Below are positions 34,282-45,447 of a stretch of 64,000 nucleotides of DNA, in pieces (the first letter of the stretch is position 1; each line of letters begins with the position of its first letter). The notes beneath the pieces were generated by a model. It worked only from the letters and a program-made list of their open reading frames with translations. It had not been told where the DNA came from and did no database searches. Position numbers and translations under genes: made by a program. Source of the stretch: an uncultured bacterium (GTDB lineage: Bacteria; Cyanobacteriota; Vampirovibrionia; Gastranaerophilales; Gastranaerophilaceae); NCBI GenBank assembly GCA_949290355.1, contig CASERN010000007.1, positions 19,677 through 83,676 on the forward strand, in the 5' to 3' direction.

Positions 34282-34323
34282 TTAGCTTTTCGGGGGGGGG
34301 CTGAAAGCTTCTTGTGTATTCAT
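34282..34323 (-). other. Leader ORF of locus B, out of frame with the prepilin
   Basis: ATG 34323 reads MNTQEAFSPPPKS then TAA. The C run (G at 34292-34300 on the plus strand) has nine bases; ten would let the frame continue as EKLNHDYVSRKELDIYKNI through the prepilin ATG without a stop (distance between the two ATGs is 107, needing 108). Confidence 0.7.
34292..34300. repeat. Homopolymer G9/C9 (locus B)
   Basis: Nine G on the plus strand, nine C on the coding strand, in very AT-rich DNA; a likely slippage site. Confidence 0.85.
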
Positions 34324-34414
34324 TTTCAAACTCCTCTTATTTCTTAACCATGCTTATTATTTACTATTTTTGTTTTTTTGTCAATATAAATTATATAAAA
34401 TAAAGTAAAGAATT

Positions 34415-34443
34415 TTGTTTTTTTAATATGTTTGTGTTACAAT
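34415..34443 (+). promoter_or_regulatory. gyrB promoter
   Basis: TTGTTT (34415-34420), 17 bases, TACAAT (34438-34443); GGGGAG follows before the gyrB ATG. Confidence 0.65.
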
Positions 34444-34468
34444 ATTTTCAAGGGATTAGACTAACTAA

Positions 34469-37030
<2,562 letters not shown>

Positions 37031-37034
37031 TAAT

Positions 37035-37064
37035 AAAAAGCTCTCATAAGAGAGCTTTTTATTT
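37035..37064 (+). terminator. Rho-independent terminator after gyrB
   Basis: AAAAGCTCTC (37036-37045) and GAGAGCTTTT (37050-37059) form a perfect stem with a four-base loop. Confidence 0.88.
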
Positions 37065-37124
37065 GAACAAAAATTTTGCTTGGTGTAATATTATTACATA
37101 AGTTATACGAAAGAGAGATTTAAA

Positions 37125-37784
37125 ATGACAAAAAAAGAATTAATTTTTTTAGGACCGCCAGCTTGCGGTAAAGGAACACAAACAAACAAATTGGCAGAAT
37201 ATTTACATTTCCCACACATTGATACAGGCTCACTTTTGAGAGCTGAAATTAAAGGCGAAACTGATGCTGGGAAAGAAGCGAAAGCTTATATTGATAAAGG
37301 TCAATTGGTACCTGTAGAATTAGTTACAAGAATTATTAAAAACAGATTATCTCAAGATGATTGTAAAAACGGTTATATCTTGGATGGTTTCCCAAGAAGT
37401 GTAGAACAAGCAGAAGAGCTTGAAAAAATGAATTCTGAAATTGATAATAACACTGATACAAAATTTATCGCTGTATATTTTGATATAGATACAAGTATTC
37501 TTGTTGAAAGAATTGTAAATCGTCGTTCTTGTCCGGTCTGTGGTGAAATTTATAATTTAGAATTTAAGCCGCCAAAAGTAGCTGGTCATTGTGATAAAGA
37601 TGGTGCAGAGTTGACCCAACGTAAAGATGATACAAGAGAGGTCGCTCAATCAAGATTTGATACTTACAATAAAGAAACAGCTCCGTTGGTTGATTACTAT
37701 ACTAAAAAAGGCGTTTTGAAATCTATAGATGCAAACGGCTCAATCGATGAAGTTTGGGAAAGATTATTAGAGGTTATAAAATGA
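37125..37784 (+). CDS. adk: Adenylate kinase
   Basis: A 219-residue long-form adenylate kinase. The P-loop is FLGPPACGKGTQ, where most family members have G-A before GKGT. IDTGSLLRAEI, GYILDGFPRSVEQAE and a zinc-type LID with C-P-V-C and C-D-K-D (three Cys and one Asp) follow. TGA overlaps the ATG of map by four bases (ATGA), so adk and map are translationally coupled, an order common in ribosomal-protein operons, though secY and infA are missing here. Confidence 0.97.
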   Translation: MTKKELIFLGPPACGKGTQTNKLAEYLHFPHIDTGSLLRAEIKGETDAGKEAKAYIDKGQLVPVELVTRIIKNRLSQDDCKNGYILDGFPRSVEQAEELEKMNSEIDNNTDTKFIAVYFDIDTSILVERIVNRRSCPVCGEIYNLEFKPPKVAGHCDKDGAELTQRKDDTREVAQSRFDTYNKETAPLVDYYTKKGVLKSIDANGSIDEVWERLLEVIK

Positions 37785-38533
37785 TTCATCGTAAGTCAAG
37801 AGATGAAATAAAAAGAATGCGCCATGCAGGGCATATAGTTGCTTTAGTTCATCAAAAAATGCGTGAAGTTATTGAACCTGGAATCAGTACAAAAGAATTG
37901 GATAGTATAGCTCATGATATTATTCGTAAAGAAAGAGCTATTCCAACATTTTTAGGATATCAAGGATTTCCTGGATCTATTTGTGCATCGATAAATGAGC
38001 AGGTAGTCCATGGTATTCCTAACGAAAATGTAAAGGTAAAAGAAGGCGATATCATAAGTATTGATGTTGGAGCTACTTATGCAGGCATGGTTGGTGATGG
38101 TGCTTGGACTTATCCTGTTGGAAAAGTCAGTGATGAATGCCAAAGATTATTAAAAGCTACTGAGGAAGCTCTCTTTGCAGGTATAGCACAAATGAAAGCT
38201 GGGAATGTTTTGGATGACATTTCATCCGCTATTGAAGCTGTTGCGGTAAGAGAAAAACTTGGTATCGTTCGCCAATATGGTGGTCATGGTGTTGGTCATG
38301 AAATGCATGAAGAACCTTTTTTGTTTAATTACAAAGTAGGTGATAGAACATTATTAAAACAAGGTTATGCAATTGCAATTGAACCGATGTTAAATTTAGG
38401 CGGAGATGAAGTTGTAGTTGCAGAAGATGAATGGACTGTAAGTACCTCTGATAAAAAACCTTCTGCTCATTTTGAACATACGGTTTTAGTAACAGAAGAT
38501 GAGCCGCTTATTATTACTCAATTGTTAGAGTGA
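37781..38533 (+). CDS. map: Methionine aminopeptidase, type I
   Basis: A 250-residue metalloenzyme that removes the initiator methionine. FPGSICASINEQVVHGIP, DIISIDVGATYAGMVGDGAWTYPVG (metal-ligand aspartates), GGHGVGHEMHEEP (His ligand), IAIEPML and HFEHTVLVTE (Glu ligands) are all present. The start overlaps the adk stop; AGAGG lies 10 bases upstream. Confidence 0.97.
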   Translation: MIHRKSRDEIKRMRHAGHIVALVHQKMREVIEPGISTKELDSIAHDIIRKERAIPTFLGYQGFPGSICASINEQVVHGIPNENVKVKEGDIISIDVGATYAGMVGDGAWTYPVGKVSDECQRLLKATEEALFAGIAQMKAGNVLDDISSAIEAVAVREKLGIVRQYGGHGVGHEMHEEPFLFNYKVGDRTLLKQGYAIAIEPMLNLGGDEVVVAEDEWTVSTSDKKPSAHFEHTVLVTEDEPLIITQLLE

Positions 38534-38541
38534 GGAACAAT

Positions 38542-39168
38542 ATGAATTATTATATTGGTTTATCATTAGCTGCTTCTTCCGGAATGGATAGTGGAGTAGC
38601 TGTGTTAGACGAGGATTGTAACCTTATTTTATTGGATAAATTATATACAATGAATGATGTTATGTTCTTCTTTGACAATTATCCGTCATTAAAATATTCT
38701 AAAATATGTGCTTCTTTAGTTTGGGATAGAACCATGTTGAATGGAAAATGGCGGATATTGGGTAAGCCTTATCAGCTTGTCTCAACTAATCCGTTAATTC
38801 CTAATAGAGAAAGTTGGACACAAAGGTATTCTTCTAGAGGTTGTGAATATTTAAAATCTTTGATAGAGAAAGGTGTTGAAATAAATCGTTTTGAGATTTT
38901 CTTGACAAGGCAAAGTATGCATTTAAATTCTTGTTACAAGGAACGTTCTCCTGCTGATTGTAAGTTTTTACAACAAGCTTTGAAAAATGAATGGGGAATT
39001 GATTTACCGTCAAATATGATGCCTATGTCTCAACTGGAGGCTATTGTTGGTGCAATTCTTGCGATGGAAAATACAAAAGACCCAACTAATATTAAATTGA
39101 TTTCAAAATTTAAAGATATGAATGTAATTGATGTTATAAAAAGACCTGATTTAGCTTTGTGTTTATAG
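38542..39168 (+). CDS. Protein of unknown function, possibly RNase H-fold
   Basis: A 208-residue protein starting MNYYIGLSLAASSGMDSGVAVLDED, six bases after GAGG; the map stop lies just upstream, so it belongs to the adk-map transcript. The opening strand-turn-strand (IGLSLA..SGVAVLDEDCNLILLDKLYT) and a late helix (QLEAIVGAILAMENT) resemble RNase H-fold families such as DUF429 or Holliday-resolvase-like proteins, but the usual first Asp is Ser here. Function unknown. It overlaps the convergent tmk by six bases. Confidence 0.6.
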   Translation: MNYYIGLSLAASSGMDSGVAVLDEDCNLILLDKLYTMNDVMFFFDNYPSLKYSKICASLVWDRTMLNGKWRILGKPYQLVSTNPLIPNRESWTQRYSSRGCEYLKSLIEKGVEINRFEIFLTRQSMHLNSCYKERSPADCKFLQQALKNEWGIDLPSNMMPMSQLEAIVGAILAMENTKDPTNIKLISKFKDMNVIDVIKRPDLALCL

Positions 39169-39792
39169 TTTTTTGTTTGAACTTATAACGTTTTCAAAAA
39201 TATTTATAACATCTTTATGAATGTCTTCAATAGATTTTGTTGCATCAATAACTTTTATTCTTTGAGGTTCTTGTTTGGCAAGCTCCAGATATCCTTTTCT
39301 TACGCGGTTGTGAAATTCTATACCTGCACTTTCTAGTCTGTCTTTTTCTTTACCAACTCTTTTCATTGATGTTTCTACATCTATATCAAAAACAAATGTC
39401 AAGTCAGGTTTTTTTCCGTTTGTTGCAATATTATTCAACATATTAATACGATCAATATCAAGACCTCTTCCGTATCCTTGGTATGCAACTGTCGAATCTA
39501 TATGTCTGTCGCAAAGAACGATTTCGCCTTTTTCGACAGCAGGTGCTACAGTTATATCTATGTTTTGGGCTCTATCCGCTAAAAATAAAAATGATTCACA
39601 TCTGTCAGATACTGGACCTTGATAATTTAATAGTATTTCTCGCACCTTTTCTCCAAGACCTTTTCCACCTGGTTCTCTTGTTAAAACGACTGTTTCCCCT
39701 TTATTTTTCAAATACTCTGCTAACAGGTTTATCTGGGTTGTTTTACCACATCCGTCAGCTCCCTCAAATGTTATGAATAATCCCTTGTTCAT
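39163..39792 (-). CDS. tmk: Thymidylate kinase
   Basis: A 209-residue dTMP kinase. The P-loop EGADGCGKTTQ (about 9-19), TREPGG with KGLGEKVREILL, the DRHIDSTVAYQGYGRG substrate region, and the lid VGKEKDRLESAG are present. It makes dTDP for DNA synthesis. AGAGG precedes the start. The gene is monocistronic on the minus strand. Confidence 0.97.
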   Translation of the reverse strand: MNKGLFITFEGADGCGKTTQINLLAEYLKNKGETVVLTREPGGKGLGEKVREILLNYQGPVSDRCESFLFLADRAQNIDITVAPAVEKGEIVLCDRHIDSTVAYQGYGRGLDIDRINMLNNIATNGKKPDLTFVFDIDVETSMKRVGKEKDRLESAGIEFHNRVRKGYLELAKQEPQRIKVIDATKSIEDIHKDVINIFENVISSNKKL

Positions 39793-39831
39793 TTTTACCT
39801 CTTAATAAAGATTATATCAAAAAAAACTAAT

Positions 39832-39860
39832 TTGTGTTTTAATTTTTGTTATGATAAAAT
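39832..39860 (+). promoter_or_regulatory. Promoter of the M16-like gene
   Basis: TTGTGT (39832-39837), 17 bases, TAAAAT (39855-39860); GAGGAGAG then precedes the ATG. Confidence 0.6.
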
Positions 39861-39881
39861 TCATTTGTTGAGGAGAGAATT

Positions 39882-41096
39882 ATGGGACCTAAGATTACTA
39901 AACTTAAAAATAATATTGAATTTGCATATAAAAAGAATAAAAATACGCCAAGAGTGGCATTTTATTTGAATTTTTCATTAAATAAACCTGTGTTTGAACC
40001 TGGTGTATATTCTTTAATGGTAAGATTGTTTATACAAGGTACGAAAAACAGAACTGCTCAACAATTATCTGAAGAGTTGGATAAATATGCAATTGAGTTT
40101 AGTGTAGAGCTCAAGCTTGATTATGTGAAATTTAAGTTTGTATGTTTAAATGAAGATTTTGAAAAAGCTATTGAAATTTTTACTGATATAATAAAAAATA
40201 CAACTTTTGATGAATTTGAAAAAGAGAGAATAAAGCTTGAAGGTGAAATTATTGCTGAATTAGATTCTCCAAGAGCTAAAATAATCGATAGTTATTATAA
40301 AAATATTTATGAAGGTCATAATTATGGTTATACAAATACTGTAATTCTCGAAAATTTGAAAAACATAAATAGACAAGATGTTGTAGATGCTTATAGAAAT
40401 ATTCTTCTTAATAGCAAGAAGGTTGCAGTATTTGTTGGAGATTTGGATTTTGAGAAAGTTGATGATATTTTAGAAAGAAATTTGGGTGATATTGCTGAAT
40501 CTGTAGAAAATTTGCCCGTTTTGCCAAAACCTGTTTTAGAAAACGCCAAAACAGTTGAAGTGATCCAGCAGGATTTGAATCAAGCTCATATTATAAAGGG
40601 TTGGAGTGTATCAACTGTTGATAGTAATGATTTTGCGGCAATTTCTTTATTGAATATTATATTGGGTGCTAGTGGGTTATCATCCCGTTTATTTCTAGAA
40701 TTACGAGATAAAAAAGGGCTTGCTTATGTTGTTCGCAGTGCCTATGATGTTGCAAGGCTTGCTGCAAATTTTTCTATATATATTGCAACTGAACCTAATA
40801 ATATTGAAACTTCTTTAAAAGGATTTGATGAAGAGATTGAAAAGATAAAAAATATTCCTGTAAGCGAAGAAGAATTGGAAAATGCTAAAAATAATCTTTT
40901 CGGGAAATGGGCATTTATAAGTGAAACAAATTCTCAACAAGCAAATTGGCTTGCTCATTATGGTATTATGGGATTTGGTTTTGATTTCCATGAAAAAACT
41001 GTTGAGCGTATAAAAAAAGTTTCTGTTGATGATATAAAAGAATGTGCAAATAAATATTTCAATGATAAGTATGTTTTATCTATCTTGAGGCCATAA
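39882..41096 (+). CDS. M16 family peptidase-like protein lacking the catalytic motif
   Basis: A 404-residue protein with the two-lobed M16 fold: N-terminal lobe GVYSLMVRLFIQGTKNRTAQQLSEELDKYAI and C-terminal lobe with NQAHIIKGWS, LNIILGASGLSSRLFLELRDKKGLAYVV. The position of HxxEH (residues about 44-48) reads S-L-M-V-R, so the zinc site is absent. M16 proteins often work as pairs of one active and one inactive subunit (for example mitochondrial processing peptidase), but no active partner is adjacent. It may be a partner or chaperone-like subunit. No signal peptide. Confidence 0.85.
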   Translation: MGPKITKLKNNIEFAYKKNKNTPRVAFYLNFSLNKPVFEPGVYSLMVRLFIQGTKNRTAQQLSEELDKYAIEFSVELKLDYVKFKFVCLNEDFEKAIEIFTDIIKNTTFDEFEKERIKLEGEIIAELDSPRAKIIDSYYKNIYEGHNYGYTNTVILENLKNINRQDVVDAYRNILLNSKKVAVFVGDLDFEKVDDILERNLGDIAESVENLPVLPKPVLENAKTVEVIQQDLNQAHIIKGWSVSTVDSNDFAAISLLNIILGASGLSSRLFLELRDKKGLAYVVRSAYDVARLAANFSIYIATEPNNIETSLKGFDEEIEKIKNIPVSEEELENAKNNLFGKWAFISETNSQQANWLAHYGIMGFGFDFHEKTVERIKKVSVDDIKECANKYFNDKYVLSILRP

Positions 41097-41156
41097 CCTT
41101 ATTAGGTAATGTTTTAGATAATTGTCTCTGAAATAATATTTTGGAGGCATCTTGTA

Positions 41157-41702
41157 TTGAATAACATTTATTTGATTGTATTATTTTTAATATTGTTATT
41201 TTGTTCGGGATTCTCTAATCAAGAATTAAATATTGTATTTTCATATCAACCTAATGTTGATAGGTTAGAAACTATATTTAAAACATATTTACCGATAAAA
41301 GAGGGAATTTTATATACAAAAGTTCCAAGAGGTCTTATTGTTAGTATTGATGAAAGATATTTTTTTAATGAAGGAGAAACAAGAATAAAGGAAAGTTCTT
41401 TATGTATATTAGATATAATAATAGTTTTGTTGCATAAACTTTCTAATTACTGTGTAGTAGAAGACCATACAGAGACAGATATATTTTTGGACAGTAGTTA
41501 TAAACAAACTTGGGAATTATCGCTTGTAAGGTCTTCAAATATTGTGGAATATATGATTGAATGCGGTAAATTGCCATCCACAAGGTTATTTGCATTAGGA
41601 TATGGTCAATATATGCCTTTTTTGGATAATGTATCCAAGGACAAAAACGGTATGAATAATAGAATAGACTTTGTAATAATAGAATACGAAGCTAAGCGAT
41701 GA
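41157..41702 (+). CDS. OmpA/MotB C-terminal-like domain protein
   Basis: A 181-residue protein with an N-terminal hydrophobic segment (IYLIVLFLILLFCSGFS) and a degenerate OmpA-like peptidoglycan-binding domain: VEDHTETDIFL, LVRSSNIVEYMIE, ALGYGQYMP, and MNNRIDFVIIE correspond to the G-H-T-D, LS-x-RA, GYG and N-R-R positions. The start is TTG with GGAGG nine bases upstream. It sits next to a flagellar-type sigma factor and could be a MotB-like or envelope anchor protein. Confidence 0.65.
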   Translation: MNNIYLIVLFLILLFCSGFSNQELNIVFSYQPNVDRLETIFKTYLPIKEGILYTKVPRGLIVSIDERYFFNEGETRIKESSLCILDIIIVLLHKLSNYCVVEDHTETDIFLDSSYKQTWELSLVRSSNIVEYMIECGKLPSTRLFALGYGQYMPFLDNVSKDKNGMNNRIDFVIIEYEAKR

Positions 41703-42519
41703 TACTTTTTTGTAATCTTGTTGTTCTTGTCTCACTAAGTATGTTTTTAAGCTTCATTATAGCTTGAGCATGTAGTTGACATATACGTGATTCTGACATA
41801 TTTATAGTTTCACCGATTTCTTTAAGAGTCATATTTTCTTGATAATATAGAACCATTATAATGCGTTCACGTTCAGGGAGTCTTAAAAGAGCTTTTTCAA
41901 GTTCCTGTTTTACATTTTTTTCTTCGGCTTGTTCTTGAGGGTTTAGTTTATTTGTGTCTTGGATTGTGTCTATAAGTTCAATGCTATCATCGGAATTTCC
42001 TTTTTTTTCATACAATGAGGTCATTGTAGTATCTTCTGATAGTATTTGTGTAACTTTTTCAGGATCCATATCAAGGTAATTTGCAACTTCATTGGTAGTT
42101 GGCATCCTTCCAAGTTCTTGTTTGAGGTATTCTTGGGCCTGTTTTATATCTTTGATTTTTTTTCTAACGCTTCTTGGTAAGAAGTCCTGAGCCCTAATTC
42201 TATCTAGAATTGAGCCTCTTATTCTGATAAGTGCGTAAGTTTCAAATCTGGTATTTTTCTGAGGAGAATATCTTTCAATTGCATTGATTAATCCTTCAAC
42301 TCCATAACCTGCAATATCCTCAACTGAAATTGTTGAAGGTAATGTAACTTTGACTCTTCCCACTACATATCTTATAAGATATATATATTGGACAATTAAT
42401 GTATCCCTTATGGCTTTGTTTGTTTTATCTTTAAGATATTCTTGCCATAATGTTACAAGTTCCTCTTCCGAAAGTCTTTTTATATTATTGTATGATGAAA
42501 AATCAAAACTCTGAGTCAT
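41692..42519 (-). CDS. fliA: FliA/WhiG-type sigma factor (sigma-28)
   Basis: A 275-residue group 3 sigma factor. Region 2 contains VEDIAGYGVEGLINAIERYSPQKNTRFETYALIRIRGSILD, region 3 DFLPRSVRKKIKDIKQAQEYLKQELGRMPT, and region 4 LPERERIIMVLYYQENMTLKEIGETINMSESRICQLH. The RIRGxILDxLR-like segment and the length fit the FliA/WhiG/SigD group that controls late flagellar genes. Flagellar rod genes lie 4 kb away. No anti-sigma gene is adjacent. It overlaps the convergent OmpA-like gene by 11 bases. Confidence 0.87.
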   Translation of the reverse strand: MTQSFDFSSYNNIKRLSEEELVTLWQEYLKDKTNKAIRDTLIVQYIYLIRYVVGRVKVTLPSTISVEDIAGYGVEGLINAIERYSPQKNTRFETYALIRIRGSILDRIRAQDFLPRSVRKKIKDIKQAQEYLKQELGRMPTTNEVANYLDMDPEKVTQILSEDTTMTSLYEKKGNSDDSIELIDTIQDTNKLNPQEQAEEKNVKQELEKALLRLPERERIIMVLYYQENMTLKEIGETINMSESRICQLHAQAIMKLKNILSETRTTRLQKSIIA

Positions 42520-42641
42520 TAAGCTTCCCAAATATTGTTCAAATATCTTACATATCTATTCTACCTAATATAGGATTAGGTACATCATTTAAAAAGAGGA
42601 AATGTTTCTAAAATACTAAAGTTTGTATATTACATGGAAAC

Positions 42642-42673
42642 AAAAAAACGGTTAATTATTTAATCGTTTTTTT
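42642..42673. terminator. Terminator hairpin at the end of the CNNM/CorC gene
   Basis: A seven-A run, ACGATTAA/TTAACCGT stem (one mismatch, minus-strand reading) and a seven-T run overlap the last codons of the minus-strand gene. Confidence 0.75.
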
Positions 42674-44027
42674 GTTCTTCTTTATCAGTTTCAATATCTT
42701 GTTCTTCTTTTTTGAGAATTTCAAGTTTTGTAATTCTTGCACCATCAACTTCTTTTACAATAAATGTTATGTTGTGTAGTTCGGCTTTATCGTTTACCTC
42801 TGCTAATCTGCCAAGAAGTTTAACAACAAGTCCTCCTATAGTATCAATATCATCGTCATCAATTTCTTTTTCATCAATATTGAAGTATTCGGCAAATTCA
42901 TCAAGACGCATCATCGAATTTGCAATATATGTATTTGGTGCTACTTCTATTATATCTTCTTGTTGTTCTTCTTCTTCATCAAATTCATCTTGTACATCCC
43001 CGAATATTTCTTCTATAACGTCTTCAAGGGTAATAAGTCCTGATGTCCCACCAAATTCATCAACTACAATTGCCATTTGTCCTTTTTTCTTTTTAAATTC
43101 AAGTACAAGATTGTCCATTGTAATTGTTTCAGGCACCATTAAAATACTTCGTTGTATTTTAGAAATAGGGCACACTTCATCTTTTAAAGATAGCGAATAC
43201 AAATCTTTAACATGTACAAGTCCTGTAATATGATCAATATCTTCTTCATATACAGGATATCTTGTGTATTGACTTTCTTCTGCCAATTTATTCAATTCTT
43301 CCATAGGCATGTCAATTGGGATACATACCATGTCAGTTCTTGGAATCATTACTTGTTTTGCAGTTAAATCAGAAAACTTAAATACGTTATGCAGCATATC
43401 TTTTTCTGTTTCATTTAGTACTCCACCATCATAGCTTGCGTTAACTAACATATCTAATTCTTCTGTAGAATGAACTAATGATCCTTTATGTGAATGCGGG
43501 ATATTTAATATTTTTAAAACAAAATTTCCAAAACCATTTAATAGCCATATAAAAGGATTAAAAAAGAAAGTCAAAACCTGCATTGGTCTAGCAACCCAAA
43601 GAGCGGTTTTTTCTGTGTATTCAAGGGCAATTGATTTTGGAATAAGTTCACCCAATACAACATGGAAAAAAGTAATTAAAGCGAAAGCAATTGATACTGA
43701 TGCTGTATGAGTAGCGATATTTTTGCTTATGCCGGGCAAAAAGGCAAAAATAGGCTCAATAATATGGGCAAGAGTTCCTTCTCCGACCCAACCTAAGCCG
43801 ATGCTTGAAATTGTAACACCTAATTGTACAGATGCAATAAATTTATCCAAATCTTTCAAGGCTTCTAAGGCTATTTTTGCATTGAAATTCCCTTCATTAA
43901 CTAATTGTTCAATACGGGTTTTTCTAACTTTTACCATAGCAAATTCTGACGCTACGAAAAAACCGTTTGAAAACAATAAAAAAGCTATAAGGAACAAATT
44001 GAATATCGTATTACCTGTTTCATTCAT
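42660..44027 (-). CDS. CNNM/HlyC-CorC family membrane protein with CBS pair
   Basis: A 455-residue protein with the DUF21/CNNM transmembrane domain (about 1-190; FFVASEFAMVKVRKTRIEQL is its signature), a CBS pair (about 205-330; VMIPRTDMVCIP and GTSGLITLEDVIEEIFGD) and a C-terminal CorC_HlyC domain (about 350-430). Family members are implicated in magnesium/cobalt export or resistance. The tail is acidic. A ribosome site is not clear: GAGG is 14 bases from the ATG and TAATAT lies close upstream. Confidence 0.9.
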   Translation of the reverse strand: MNETGNTIFNLFLIAFLLFSNGFFVASEFAMVKVRKTRIEQLVNEGNFNAKIALEALKDLDKFIASVQLGVTISSIGLGWVGEGTLAHIIEPIFAFLPGISKNIATHTASVSIAFALITFFHVVLGELIPKSIALEYTEKTALWVARPMQVLTFFFNPFIWLLNGFGNFVLKILNIPHSHKGSLVHSTEELDMLVNASYDGGVLNETEKDMLHNVFKFSDLTAKQVMIPRTDMVCIPIDMPMEELNKLAEESQYTRYPVYEEDIDHITGLVHVKDLYSLSLKDEVCPISKIQRSILMVPETITMDNLVLEFKKKKGQMAIVVDEFGGTSGLITLEDVIEEIFGDVQDEFDEEEEQQEDIIEVAPNTYIANSMMRLDEFAEYFNIDEKEIDDDDIDTIGGLVVKLLGRLAEVNDKAELHNITFIVKEVDGARITKLEILKKEEQDIETDKEEQKND

Positions 44028-44101
44028 TATTTATATTAAATCCTCAAATATATTTTATTTAGTCAAAACAATTATAATATTATTGTTCAAAAAAAGCAAT
44101 C

Positions 44102-44914
44102 CTATTTTTCGGGCATTTCTACTTCTTTTAGTTCTGTATATACCATTGGAGAAAAACCTTTGGTTGTAGAAATACTAATGATTTTATAAACAGGAGTCTC
44201 ACTTAAAAGAGTCGGGCTTGTAATGTGGTATACTCCATTTCTCATAATTTCATTATTTACATGCAAATGTCCTGCAATTACACTGATAACATTGTTATGT
44301 TTATCTAAAAGCTCTAAATATTTTTCCTTTTGGTATACATAATGTGTACTTGATTCTTTTGCAGATATTAGTGGAAAATGTTGAATAATTACTACAGGAT
44401 CTTTTTTATATTTATTAAGCTGCTTATCAAGCCATTTCAAAGTATCTTCTTTATAATAGCCTATAGAACCCGGTATTACTTCTTTTGTACCATCTACTAC
44501 GATAAATACAAAACCATCTTTTTTGAATACGTAATTTGGTTCCTTGTATTTATACAAGTAATTATTATCATGAACTATTTCTAAATATTGTGTTTTTGAA
44601 AGTCCATTACTTTTGAAAACATCGTGATTTCCTATAACAAGATAATAAGGAACATTGAGTTTGTTTATAATTTTTACAAATTCTGGTAAATATTCTATGT
44701 GAGGAGAATCTATATTATCTCCTGTAAAGACTACGAAAGCTATGTCTTTCTCATTATTGATACTTTTCACGGTTTGTTTTAATACTTCTGCTCTATAGTC
44801 ATCTTTTGTTTTGAAGTGTGAATCTGTTACCTGTACAAATTTTATAGCTTCAGCGAATGTACAGGATTGCATTAGTAGAACTGAAAATAATGTTAATAAT
44901 ATTTTTTTTATCAT
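44102..44914 (-). CDS. Exported metallophosphoesterase
   Basis: A 270-residue calcineurin-like phosphoesterase with a signal peptide (MIKKILLTLFSVLLMQSCTFA; the LMQSC could also be a weak lipobox). Metal-site motifs appear in order: TDSHF (D-x-H), FTGDNID, IGNHD, IIQHFPL and AGHLHVNN. Substrate is unknown; the closest style is the GpdQ/CpdA-type of phosphodiesterases and acid phosphatases. GAGGAAG precedes the start. Confidence 0.85.
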   Translation of the reverse strand: MIKKILLTLFSVLLMQSCTFAEAIKFVQVTDSHFKTKDDYRAEVLKQTVKSINNEKDIAFVVFTGDNIDSPHIEYLPEFVKIINKLNVPYYLVIGNHDVFKSNGLSKTQYLEIVHDNNYLYKYKEPNYVFKKDGFVFIVVDGTKEVIPGSIGYYKEDTLKWLDKQLNKYKKDPVVIIQHFPLISAKESSTHYVYQKEKYLELLDKHNNVISVIAGHLHVNNEIMRNGVYHITSPTLLSETPVYKIISISTTKGFSPMVYTELKEVEMPEK

Positions 44915-44992
44915 ACTTCCTCATTAAAATTTTCTTTGATTATATCATAAATCTTGTTGTATTATAATATAAAATTAATAAGGATAATTAAA

Positions 44993-45241
44993 ATGAGATT
45001 AGATAAATTTTTAAAAGTTTCAAGGTTGATAAAAAGACGAACTGTCGCAAATGAAGTATCTGACAGTGGGAGAGTATTCGTAAACGGAAATATTGCTAAG
45101 CCTTCTAAACAAATTAAAGAAGGAGATGAAATAAAAATAGAGTACGCAAATAGAACAGTAAAAGCTATAGTTTTAAAAGTTCCATTGAATAACGTAAGTA
45201 TTCAAGAAGCACCTTTTTTATACAAACTTGTGGAAGAATAA
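44993..45241 (+). CDS. S4-domain RNA-binding protein (RlbA/Hsp15-like)
   Basis: An 82-residue protein consisting of a single S4 domain: MRLDKFLKVSRLIKRRTVANEVSDSGRVFVNGN with KPSKQIKEGDEI. Such small S4 proteins (YabO/RlbA, Hsp15) bind 50S subunits or stalled peptidyl-tRNA complexes; the RlbA/RqcP type acts in ribosome-associated quality control. AAGGAT lies 8 bases before ATG 44993; a longer frame upstream has no support. Confidence 0.85.
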   Translation: MRLDKFLKVSRLIKRRTVANEVSDSGRVFVNGNIAKPSKQIKEGDEIKIEYANRTVKAIVLKVPLNNVSIQEAPFLYKLVEE

Positions 45242-45313
45242 CAATTTCCCTTGAAACATCTTTAAATATATGTTATACTGAGTAATGTCTTAAGATATGA
45301 AAGGGAGCAAGTT

Positions 45314-45361
45314 ATGCAAAAATTGTTAAGAGATGTAAATTCGGGGGGGGGGCAGCTCTAG
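45314..45361 (+). other. Leader ORF of locus C, out of frame
   Basis: ATG 45314 reads MQKLLRDVNSGGGQL then TAG. With 11 or 8 instead of 10 G the frame would run open through AALGSFQYLRGCKRENICY to the prepilin (134 bases between ATGs, needs a multiple of 3). Confidence 0.72.
45343..45352. repeat. Homopolymer G10 (locus C)
   Basis: Ten consecutive G in the leader ORF; a predicted slipped-strand site in the out-of-frame state. Confidence 0.88.
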
Positions 45362-45447
45362 GCTCTTTCCAATATTTAAGGGGTTGTAAAAGAGAAAACA
45401 TCTGTTATAGAGGTAATGTGGGTAATCACTTTTATAACGGAGAGTTT

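Larger units (their letters stand above)
34226..34384 (-). promoter_or_regulatory. Leader module of prepilin locus B: two promoters
   Basis: P1 is TTGACA (34379-34384), 17 bases, AATAAT (34356-34361), followed by GAGGAG and the leader ORF. P2 is TTGATA (34249-34254), 17 bases, TATAAT (34226-34231), nine bases from the prepilin ATG. The homopolymer lies 37 bases upstream of the P2 -35 box. Confidence 0.65.
45251..45411 (+). promoter_or_regulatory. Leader module of prepilin locus C: two promoters
   Basis: P1: TTGAAA (45251-45256), 17 bases, TATACT (45274-45279). AAGGGAG then precedes the leader ORF at 45314. P2: TTGTAA (45384-45389), 16 bases, TATAGA (45406-45411), weaker than the TATAAT of loci D and E. 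GGAG lies before the prepilin ATG. Confidence 0.7.

Noticed and set aside
42712..43233. Serine-rich plus-strand ORF opposite the CNNM/CorC gene
   Set aside because: An antisense shadow of a clear CBS-domain protein.
45418..45447. GTG start ten codons before the locus C prepilin ATG
   Set aside because: No ribosome site precedes it, whereas GGAGAG lies just before the ATG at 45448.
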